Positions 52,748 through 60,240 of a stretch of DNA of 64,000 nucleotides are shown piece after piece. Every line of letters starts with the position of its first letter. The stretch's first letter is position 1. The notes under the pieces were generated by a model. The model had not been told where the DNA came from. It saw only the letters and a program-made list of their open reading frames with translations, and searched no databases. This DNA is from an uncultured Elusimicrobia bacterium (GTDB lineage: Bacteria; Elusimicrobiota; Elusimicrobia; UBA1565; UBA9628). The DNA lies in the NCBI GenBank assembly GCA_903830945.1, contig CAIKVT010000058.1, positions 169,179 through 233,178 of the forward strand. The letters run 5' to 3'. The position numbers and the translations under genes are program-made.

Positions 52748-55700
52748 TCACTGGACTGGCTTGTCTTTTGACTGCTGCATGAGACTCAATCTGTCCGTAA
52801 TGGTCGACTTCACTTTAGGCATGTCGATCTTTCCGGATCCCAGGGTCGGCAATGATTCCACGGCGAAGAATTTGTCGCGGTCGGGGATCCACAATTTCGG
52901 CAGGTCGCTGGCGTTGAGATCCTTCCACAGCTGATCGACATCGCCCGCGAACCCTGCCGAAAGGACGGCGAGGGCTTCGCCCTTCCTGGCATCCGGGACG
53001 CTGGTCACTACGAAGCATCGGTCCAGGGAGCGGGTCAGTTCATGCAGCTTCGCCTCGATCTTGATGTGGGGCACCATCTCCCCTCCGATCTTCGAGAACC
53101 GGGACAGACGGTCGGTGATTTCGATGAAGCCGTCGTCATCGATGGCGGAGATGTCCCCCGTGATATACCAGCCGTCCCGCATGACCTCTCGGGTCTTCTC
53201 CGGATCGTTCAGATAGCCCTTCATGACGTTGGGCCCGCGCACCAGCATGAGCCCGTTGGTCCCGGCACCCAGCGGCTGGAAGGATTCCGGGTCCACGATC
53301 TTGACGCTGATCCCCGGCAGCGGGCGGCCGATCTTTCCGACTTTCCGCCCCACCTCCATGACGTCTCCGTCCATGATGTCGGGGACGTTCATCGCCACCG
53401 CGGGGGATAGTTCCGTGCAGCCGTAGCCTTCCAGTATGGGGACGCCGTATTTGGACTCGAAGGCTTGGGCGAGCTCCGGGCGAAGCTTTTCCGCTCCGGC
53501 GACGACGAACCGGACGGAAGAGAGATCTTCCTTGGGGAGCTTGCGCAGGTACGCGGAGAGGAATGTGGGGGTCCCCAGCATGAAGGTCACGCGCTGCTCC
53601 CGGCAGATCTTCCCGATAGTCTTGCAATCCAGGGGATTCGTGTGATAGGCGGCCTTGAAGGCCGCGAGCAAAGGCAGCCAGAGTGTGACCGTGTAGCCGA
53701 AGGAATGGAAGAACGGCAGCACTCCCAGCAACACGTCCGCTTCCCTCATGTGCAGGATCATGGTCAGGGCCTGGATGTTGGAGAGGATGTTGCCCTGCGT
53801 CAGCACGACGCCTTTGGGGGCGCCCGTGCTCCCTGAGGTGAACATGACGGTCGCGGTATCTTCCAATGTCCCGGGGGCGACTCGGAAGATGGTCCGGCGC
53901 AAGATGAATCTGGGCAGGAACCGGACCGCGGCGACGGCGGACAACTTTTCGAGGAGCGTGACCTTGGCCAGGAGGGATTCTAAAATGACGAACCGTTCCT
54001 CCGGCGGCCAGCCGAGTTTCTTCAGCATCTTGTCCGACGTGACGACCCTCCCGATGCCGGCCTTCTGGCAGATCTCCAAGAGGGATTGCCGGGAGAGCGT
54101 GTAGTTGAGGTTGATCGGGATGCATCCCTCGGCGGTCAGGGCAAGATTGGCGGCGACCGCCCCCACGGACGGGGGCAGCAGGACGCCGACCGGGCTCCCC
54201 TTGGTCGCCGCAGCGCCGATGGACTCATGGATCTTCTTCCCCAGGATCGCCGCGAGCGTGAGGAGCTGCCGGTAGGTCAGCTCCTTCCCGGAGGAATCGC
54301 AGACGATCTTTTGGCGGGGGAAAGCCTTGGCTTGTCCCAGGAAGGTCTCGAAAAGCGTCGGTTCCTTCTTGCGGTGGATGGCGAAGGCGTCGGCGCCCAG
54401 GTCCATCACGGACTGCCGTATCTGGGCCGACGAGGGGTTCTGGAGAGGTTCGCCGAAGGTGACGGTCACCGGATAAGGCAGCCGCTTCGGCCATTTCCAC
54501 AACCACTGGCCGCCCTCGAAGCTGAAGATGCTTCCCCAGACGCCCTCCAAATGGACCGGCACCACGGGGACGTCCATCCCCTTCATGATGACCTCGATGC
54601 CCCTCTTGAAGCCCATCATGAACCCGCCCTGCCTGGAGATCTGCCCTTCCGCGAAGATGCAGACCACGTGCCCTTCTTCGAGTTTCTTACGCGCCTGCAG
54701 CAGGGATCTGAGGATGTCTTTGGGTTTATCCTTATCCGAGACCGGGATGACTTCCATGAATTTGGCGAAAGGATGGATCAGGGGTTTTTCGTACATGTCC
54801 CGGAACATGATGAAGCGCACGGAGCGGGAGATGGCGCCGGCCACCAGGAACGGGTCGACCATGGACACATGGTTGGGCACGAGCAGCGCCGGGCCGCTGA
54901 TAGGCACGTTGGCGCGCCCGATCACGCGCAGTCGGTACACGAAATTGGTGAGGAAATAGAGGACCAGGCGCACGAAGGATTGCGGGAGATAATAAAGGAT
55001 GGCCGCGGTGGCGAGCAGCGAGATGGATCCCAGGACCAGGAAGATCTGGGCGGGATCGGCCTTGCAGACGGCCCCCATGAGCCATAAGAATCCGCCGGCC
55101 AAGGCGATGGCGATGAAAGACAGGAAGTTGGAGGTGGCGAGGATCCGGCCTCGGTCGGATTTTGGGCTCTGCAGCTGGATCAAGGTGTTCAGGGGGATGA
55201 CGAAGAAGCCGGAGGAGGCGCCCAGGATGAACGCGTCGCGCAGCGTGCGGGTCAGGGAGCCGTGCGAGAAATACAGGTCGATCGTGAAAGCGCTCACCCC
55301 GATGGCGCCCAGGGGCACAAGTCCCAACTCGACCTTGCCTTGCGAGAGCTTGCCCGCCAGCCAGCTTCCCAGCGCGATGCCGACGACGATGGCGGTCAAC
55401 AGAACGCCGGATACCTGGTCCGACAGATGCATCACCTGCTTGACGTAGACCAGGGTATTGAGGTGCATGACGCCGCCGATGAACCAGAAATAGGATGAGG
55501 CGATCAGGCTCAAGACCAACGGCCGGCTGCCGCGGATGAGTGCCCAGTTGCTGAAGAGGTCGGGCCAGGGATTCCATTGGAGGGGTTGCGCGGGGTTCGC
55601 GGCCGGGGTCTTTTCGATCAGCAGGCTTCCCAGGATGCTGCCCACGGCCATCAGGCCGGTGACGACGGCGATGAGATGGATGTTGCCGATGATCAGCGTC

Positions 55701-56173
55701 CCCACGATGTTGCCCAACAGCATCGCCACGACGCTGGCCCCGTTCAGATATCCGTTGGCGGTGGAAAGCTCCGCCTCGGATCTCAGTTCCGGCAGGATGC
55801 CGTATTTCGACGGGGCGAAGAACGTGCTCTGCAAGGCCAGCAGGAACAATCCGGCCATGATCATGGGGATGCTTCTCATGTAGATGCCGGTGATGGCTAT
55901 GGCCACGATGAACAGGTCGAAGGATTTTACCAGGACGATGATCTTCCGCTTGCTCCAGCGGTCCGCCAGGCGGCCGGCCGCCAATGAGAAGAGGAGGAAC
56001 GGGATCGCGAACACGATGCCTGACAAGGCCACGAGTTTTTGGGCGGTTATCCCTTCCACCCACCTGACGATGAGGAGGGCGACCACGATCTGAAAGACGT
56101 TGTCGTTGAAGGCTCCGAAGAACTGCGTGCCCAGCAGCGCCCAGAACGACCGGTTCTGTGTCTTGTTATCCAT
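52748..56173 (-). CDS. aas: MFS lysophospholipid flippase / PlsC acyltransferase / acyl-ACP ligase fusion
   Basis: 1141 residues in three blocks. 1-400: MFS transporter like LplT (FNDNVFQIVVALLIVRWVEG, LADRWSKRKIIVL, STFFAPSKYGILPELRSEAE). About 410-620: PlsC-type acyltransferase with NHVSMVDPFL (HxxxxD) and FAEGQISRQGG. About 630-1135: AMP-binding ligase with VMFTSGSTGAPKGVVLTQGN, GYGCTELSPAVAMN and YITGDISAIDDDGFIEITDR. In E. coli LplT imports lysophosphatidylethanolamine and Aas re-acylates it; here both are one chain. Role: repair and remodelling of membrane phospholipid. Followed closely by the PAP2-like gene upstream on the same strand. Confidence 0.92.
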   Translation of the reverse strand: MDNKTQNRSFWALLGTQFFGAFNDNVFQIVVALLIVRWVEGITAQKLVALSGIVFAIPFLLFSLAAGRLADRWSKRKIIVLVKSFDLFIVAIAITGIYMRSIPMIMAGLFLLALQSTFFAPSKYGILPELRSEAELSTANGYLNGASVVAMLLGNIVGTLIIGNIHLIAVVTGLMAVGSILGSLLIEKTPAANPAQPLQWNPWPDLFSNWALIRGSRPLVLSLIASSYFWFIGGVMHLNTLVYVKQVMHLSDQVSGVLLTAIVVGIALGSWLAGKLSQGKVELGLVPLGAIGVSAFTIDLYFSHGSLTRTLRDAFILGASSGFFVIPLNTLIQLQSPKSDRGRILATSNFLSFIAIALAGGFLWLMGAVCKADPAQIFLVLGSISLLATAAILYYLPQSFVRLVLYFLTNFVYRLRVIGRANVPISGPALLVPNHVSMVDPFLVAGAISRSVRFIMFRDMYEKPLIHPFAKFMEVIPVSDKDKPKDILRSLLQARKKLEEGHVVCIFAEGQISRQGGFMMGFKRGIEVIMKGMDVPVVPVHLEGVWGSIFSFEGGQWLWKWPKRLPYPVTVTFGEPLQNPSSAQIRQSVMDLGADAFAIHRKKEPTLFETFLGQAKAFPRQKIVCDSSGKELTYRQLLTLAAILGKKIHESIGAAATKGSPVGVLLPPSVGAVAANLALTAEGCIPINLNYTLSRQSLLEICQKAGIGRVVTSDKMLKKLGWPPEERFVILESLLAKVTLLEKLSAVAAVRFLPRFILRRTIFRVAPGTLEDTATVMFTSGSTGAPKGVVLTQGNILSNIQALTMILHMREADVLLGVLPFFHSFGYTVTLWLPLLAAFKAAYHTNPLDCKTIGKICREQRVTFMLGTPTFLSAYLRKLPKEDLSSVRFVVAGAEKLRPELAQAFESKYGVPILEGYGCTELSPAVAMNVPDIMDGDVMEVGRKVGKIGRPLPGISVKIVDPESFQPLGAGTNGLMLVRGPNVMKGYLNDPEKTREVMRDGWYITGDISAIDDDGFIEITDRLSRFSKIGGEMVPHIKIEAKLHELTRSLDRCFVVTSVPDARKGEALAVLSAGFAGDVDQLWKDLNASDLPKLWIPDRDKFFAVESLPTLGSGKIDMPKVKSTITDRLSLMQQSKDKPVQ

Positions 56174-56177
56174 GGTC

Positions 56178-56843
56178 TCAGTTCTTTTGTTCCCGCGGCG
56201 GGATGGCGATCAGCCAATGGTCCACGGGGCGGGCCAGCGTCTCGGAGCAGCTGGCGACCAAAAGCGAGGTTACGATCCCCGTGAAGACGTCCATCATATA
56301 ATGGGCGCGGAGGATCAGGACCGTCGCGATCTCGAATGTCACGACGGCTATGGCCAGGGTGGTCAGCCATCTTTTTTTGAAACGCGCCAGCTCCGTCGCG
56401 CCGTAGACCGCGATGGACGTGTGTCCCGAGAAGAACAGGTCCGTGGATACGCCGTAGGTCACTAGCAATGAGGGGAACCCCGGATCATGCCAGAGGACGT
56501 TCTCCGGCGGCTGCAGCGAGGTGAGTCCCTGGCATATCTGTCTGAGAAGGAAGACGGCCATGAGCCCCACAAGAGGGCGGAGGCTGGGGCCGAAGATGCT
56601 CCAGAGGATGAGGAAGAGCCCGAGCAGGTCTATGAACAGGGAGCTGGCGATCAGCAGACCGTTGACGGCGCCGGGGCGGACCGACAAGGCCGCATTGAGA
56701 GGAGCGGTGAGCTCGTGGACCCGGTCCGAGATGCCATGCGGCGGAAGCCCGCGCCGGCCGATGAGGGCCTGGGTCTGAAACCAGGCGATGAGCGCCGCCG
56801 CGACCAGTAGGACTCGCCAAAAGCGATTCTTGCTCCGCGTCAT
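56178..56843 (-). CDS. PAP2-like/sphingomyelin synthase-like membrane phosphatase
   Basis: 221 residues with about six membrane helices. The phosphatase signatures are DLFFSGHTSIAVYGATELAR (SGHT) and ILRAHYMMDVFTGIVTS (HYxxD), which fit the PAP2_C/SMS-like superfamily, where the histidines form a phospho-enzyme and attack phosphodiester or pyrophosphate lipids. It lies four bases before the lipid-remodelling fusion on the same strand, so a role in phospholipid head group exchange or undecaprenyl pyrophosphate recycling is likely. Confidence 0.82.
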   Translation of the reverse strand: MTRSKNRFWRVLLVAAALIAWFQTQALIGRRGLPPHGISDRVHELTAPLNAALSVRPGAVNGLLIASSLFIDLLGLFLILWSIFGPSLRPLVGLMAVFLLRQICQGLTSLQPPENVLWHDPGFPSLLVTYGVSTDLFFSGHTSIAVYGATELARFKKRWLTTLAIAVVTFEIATVLILRAHYMMDVFTGIVTSLLVASCSETLARPVDHWLIAIPPREQKN

Positions 56844-56928
56844 ATCAAGCCGGCTCAGCCAGCAAACATGATTCCATCGGCAATATAATACTTTTTCTCG
56901 GTCCCTGGGGAGCCGGGAGTACGCCAGT

Positions 56929-56994
56929 GGGGAGGTTCAGTGGCAGTGGTTGGCGCAGCGACTTGGCCAAAGTGGCCTAATTTCTCTTGACAAA
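56929..56994 (+). repeat. 66-bp direct repeat, copy A
   Basis: Shares 56 of 66 positions with copy B at 59141-59206, with no gaps. The core CGACTTGGCCAAAGTGGCC is identical in both. Copy A ends one base before the stop codon of the SPFH gene. Confidence 0.85.
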
Positions 56995-56995
56995 G

Positions 56996-59071
56996 TTAGA
57001 CTTGCGGTGGTTTTCCAGGGCCCTGGGCAGTGAGTTTCATGCCGCCCGCCATGAGGCTGGCGATGAAGGCGGAAAGCACGTTGGACGAGCCGTCTCCCTG
57101 GCCGGAGGCTCCCTGGATGAGGATGTCCGGGGTGATTTTTACCTTGCCGCCCGCGACCTGCTTCATGATTTCTATTATGGAGAGGGGGTTTTGGCCCAGG
57201 GCTTCGGCCTGCTTGCGGTAGGCTTCGGCCGTGGCCTGCCCGATCGCGAATATCTTCGCGCCCTCGGCCTTTCCTACCGCCTCGATGCCCGCCGCGATGC
57301 CTTCCTGCTCGAGGCGCGTGGCCTGCCCCCGGCCTTCGGCCAGGATGACGGCCTGCTGCTTCTGCTGGCTGGCGATCTGCACATCGATCTCGGCCTTGAC
57401 CAGGTTCGGCTGCAGGTCCGCCTGAGCCTTGGTCTTCTCCATCTCCTTGCGGCGGCCCTCGGCCTCCTGCTGGGCGTCGAACATGGACATCTGCTGGGAG
57501 GCCACGACCTTGTTGGTCAGCGTCTGCATGAGGCGCTCGGGCAGGACGATCTGGCAGATCAGGACGCTCACGCACTCCACGTAGTACTTCTTGAGCTCCT
57601 CGCTGACGTGCTGCTCGGCCATGCGCTGCTGCTCGTGGCGGTCCTGCATGAACTTCATGGCCTCCGTGGCCGAGGCCTGGTTGCGGTAGGAGCTGTCGAT
57701 GAGCGGATGGATCACGTGCTCGATGAGGTTGTCGATGGTCCCGATGCGCGCGACCATGTGCGGGGCCTGCTGCGGGAGCACGCGCAGGATGACTTTGACC
57801 TCGACCGTCATCTGGAATCCGTCCTTGGATACGATGGAGAGGGGGTCGAAGATGCGGGGCAGCTTCTCTTCGATCTTCCCGCCCGCCCAGTCGATGGTGA
57901 TGTTGGTCGTGGGGATGATGTGGGGGGTGAAGGCGAGCTTGTTGAGGTAGTACGTTCCCGGACCGACCACCTCCCGCTGGATGCCGCGGAAGCCCGAGTC
58001 CACCACGTAGCGCTCTACGCCCTGCTTGATGAGGTCCTCCGATTTCCCCGCCGTGGTCTGTGTGGCCGGGTCCTTTCCGATGTTGGAAACAATGACCGCC
58101 ACCTCGCCGCGCTGGACTACGGCCACGTCGTCTTGGAGCACATCGAACATCAGCGGGTTGACGTAGTAGGTTCCGGGCTTGAGAAAGTCGAGCTGGGGCC
58201 CGCGCTGGCCATCGTTGGACAGGAAGCCTGCGGCATCCTGGAAGTCCCGGTGGCCCGGGACGGATTTGGCGACATATTCTGTCGAGGGCAATGGCTCGCC
58301 GTCCCGGGCCGTGATGAGGGCGACTTTCTTGGCGGGAACGATGGTGGCCTCGCGGACCTCGACCTGGAAGAGCTTGGGGTTGATGCGGTAGGTGCCGGGC
58401 AGCAGGATTTCGATCTGGGGGCCCTTTTGTCCGCCCTTTTCGAGGAAGGCCTGCCCGTTCTGGAAGTTGTCGTGCCCATCGGCCTTGCGGCCCAGCAGCC
58501 GCCCGGGGGCGATGGGCGCCCCGTCGGTGGCCACGACCACGCCGATCTTGTTGTTTCCGATGCTGACGGCGGGCACGTTGGAGAACTTGAACAGGTACGG
58601 GTTGAGCCGGTAGAGCCCCGGCGGCAGGATTTCGATCTGGGGCCCTTTTTGCCCGCCGTTGTTGAGGAACGATTCCCCGTCCTGAAAGAGGTTGTGCCCG
58701 GGGACCACCCCGGCGAATATTTTGCCCGGCGGCACGGGCTTGCCGTCGATGGACTCGACCAGGCCGATCTCGTTGGTGTTCACCGCGAACATCGGCTGTT
58801 TGCCGACGCGATACAAAAATGGGGTCAGCAGGTGCAGTCCGGGCCCGAGGATGCGGGCCTGCACGCCCACCTCGTCGGCCATGGCCACCACGCGGCCTTC
58901 CGGCATGGACTTGCCCAGCCAGCGGCGTTCCAGAACCGCGATTTGCGTGCCGCCTACGATTACGACGGAGTTGTAGACCACGATAATCAGGAGGATGATG
59001 AGAATGAAGAGCGTCAGGCCGCCAGACCCGCCGCCGATGAGCAGATTGAACAATCCGTTTAATGGGTCCAT
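56996..59071 (-). CDS. SPFH/band-7 membrane protein with N-terminal tandem repeats
   Basis: 691 residues from the ATG at 59071, preceded by AGGAG; a longer frame to 59182 reads into the direct repeat. A membrane anchor (about 18-36, LTLFILIILLIIVVYNSVVI) is followed by three tandem modules of about 73 residues (about 101-174, 175-246, 247-318), each with PGxxxxxxxxGHxxFQ, GGQKGPQIEIL and PGTYRINPxLF. Then an SPFH domain (about 370-520) and an Ala/Glu/Gln-rich coiled coil (about 520-640), and a Gly/Ser tail. SPFH proteins form rings at membrane microdomains and protect or recruit other proteins. No partner such as an NfeD protein is next to it. Confidence 0.85.
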   Translation of the reverse strand: MDPLNGLFNLLIGGGSGGLTLFILIILLIIVVYNSVVIVGGTQIAVLERRWLGKSMPEGRVVAMADEVGVQARILGPGLHLLTPFLYRVGKQPMFAVNTNEIGLVESIDGKPVPPGKIFAGVVPGHNLFQDGESFLNNGGQKGPQIEILPPGLYRLNPYLFKFSNVPAVSIGNNKIGVVVATDGAPIAPGRLLGRKADGHDNFQNGQAFLEKGGQKGPQIEILLPGTYRINPKLFQVEVREATIVPAKKVALITARDGEPLPSTEYVAKSVPGHRDFQDAAGFLSNDGQRGPQLDFLKPGTYYVNPLMFDVLQDDVAVVQRGEVAVIVSNIGKDPATQTTAGKSEDLIKQGVERYVVDSGFRGIQREVVGPGTYYLNKLAFTPHIIPTTNITIDWAGGKIEEKLPRIFDPLSIVSKDGFQMTVEVKVILRVLPQQAPHMVARIGTIDNLIEHVIHPLIDSSYRNQASATEAMKFMQDRHEQQRMAEQHVSEELKKYYVECVSVLICQIVLPERLMQTLTNKVVASQQMSMFDAQQEAEGRRKEMEKTKAQADLQPNLVKAEIDVQIASQQKQQAVILAEGRGQATRLEQEGIAAGIEAVGKAEGAKIFAIGQATAEAYRKQAEALGQNPLSIIEIMKQVAGGKVKITPDILIQGASGQGDGSSNVLSAFIASLMAGGMKLTAQGPGKPPQV

Positions 59072-59140
59072 GGAGTCTCCTGTGGCATCTCTCGGCAACA
59101 TATCATGTTGCCGCTGGTACGTCAATAGACCTTGCGCGGT

Positions 59141-59206
59141 GGGGCGGTTCAGCGGAAGTGGTAGGCATAGCGACTTGGCCAAAGTGGCCGAATCTCTCCT
59201 AACAAA
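59141..59206 (+). repeat. 66-bp direct repeat, copy B
   Basis: Copy B of the repeat at 56929-56994, same orientation, 70 bases upstream of the SPFH start codon, so the pair brackets exactly one gene. Confidence 0.85.
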
Positions 59207-59284
59207 CCCTATATCTGAATTGAAAAAGCTTCGCTGTCTTCGGCGCGCTGGGGGTCATGATCATATTGACCACGGTCCTGTTTC

Positions 59285-59306
59285 AAAAAAACTATCAGAA
59301 GCTGAT
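59285..59306 (-). terminator. Terminator of the PorV gene
   Basis: On the minus strand ATCAG - CTT - CTGAT is followed by AGTTTTTTT, five bases after the PorV-like stop codon. Short stem but a good U-tract; it ends the ubiquitin-protein/PorV unit. Confidence 0.6.
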
Positions 59307-59310
59307 GCTT

Positions 59311-60240
59311 TTATTTCGGTAACGTCCGGCTTCCCGTGTCCCAGTGCAGGGTGACTGAAATTCGATGGGTGTCGCCGCTGTCGCCCATGGGAACGAAGGC
59401 GTAATCAACGCTCCCGGCCTTAAAGAAGTAGCCGAACCCAGCCGTGATCCCGATGCCCGCATCATTGTGAGTGTTGAATCCCATGCGCAGGGCCACGGGT
59501 TCAAGAACCCGCGTCTCAGCTCCCACGGACACTAGCGCCCCTTGGCTGCGTTCCTTGCTCACGTCTAAAACGATCGCATTTTCATGCCCGTTCACCTTAA
59601 ACGTGTACGCCGCGCCGAAACGCAGGTTCAAAGGCAGGTTTTCGTGCGCGCTGCGCGCGCGCGTCGTGGGGCCGATATTCTGCACAGCCGCTCCCAGGTC
59701 AAGACCATTGACCATTGGAACCGCGTAGAGCGCTCCCGCGTCCAGTGCATAGCCCGTAACCGCGTAGTCGTCGACCACCTCGCGAATGTACTTGACCCCA
59801 ACGCCCAAGGCTAAGGAATCCACGATCTTGCGGCCATAGCCCAAGCCCAAGGCCATGTCCGTCAAAGTGGTCTGTCCAAGTCCGCTGCCCGCCGGATTGC
59901 TAATGGTCGTCTTGGGCACGTCGCCGAAGCTCAAGTAATTCAGGTTCGCGCTCCAGCCGTGGGGGCTCGCGTAAGCCGCGTACTCCTGGTTGATGCCCTG
60001 CATGTAGGCATTGTGCATGAAAGTCGCTTCATTGCGCTTGACCTGGCCCAGGCCGGCCGGGTTGTAAAGCAGCGCGTTGGCATCGGTTGCCAGGGCCGTA
60101 TAAGCCCCTCCCATGCCCACGGGCCGGGCATTGGCATCCAAGAACAGGAAATCGAACGGCTCGGCGCCTGCGCCCGCCCAACAGGGTTGGGCGCAGGCCA
60201 GGCTCAGGACGCACAAGACGATGGCTCTTATGTTTCTCAT
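59311..60240 (-). CDS. PorV/PorQ-like outer-membrane protein
   Basis: 309 residues with a signal peptide ([16 protein letters not shown]). The opening [20 protein letters not shown] followed by [16 protein letters not shown] is the signature of the PorV/UPF0164 barrel family, and the protein continues in paired strands to a Trp/Thr-rich end. In Bacteroidetes, PorV is the outer-membrane shuttle that carries cargo from the type IX secretion pore to the attachment complex. Its start overlaps the stop of the ubiquitin-domain protein, so the two are coupled; this protein could be that cargo's partner. No PorT, SprA or GldK-N genes are in the window. Confidence 0.85.
   Translation of the reverse strand: MRNIRAIVLCVLSLACAQPCWAGAGAEPFDFLFLDANARPVGMGGAYTALATDANALLYNPAGLGQVKRNEATFMHNAYMQGINQEYAAYASPHGWSANLNYLSFGDVPKTTISNPAGSGLGQTTLTDMALGLGYGRKIVDSLALGVGVKYIREVVDDYAVTGYALDAGALYAVPMVNGLDLGAAVQNIGPTTRARSAHENLPLNLRFGAAYTFKVNGHENAIVLDVSKERSQGALVSVGAETRVLEPVALRMGFNTHNDAGIGITAGFGYFFKAGSVDYAFVPMGDSGDTHRISVTLHWDTGSRTLPK

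Noticed and set aside
54086-55087. 333-codon plus-strand frame inside aas
   Set aside because: Antisense shadow of the acyltransferase/ligase region.
56987-59062. 691-codon plus-strand frame across the SPFH gene
   Set aside because: Composition (Leu/Gly/Asp/His-rich, no motif) is that of an antisense shadow of a high-GC gene with strong codon bias; the minus strand has clear SPFH features.
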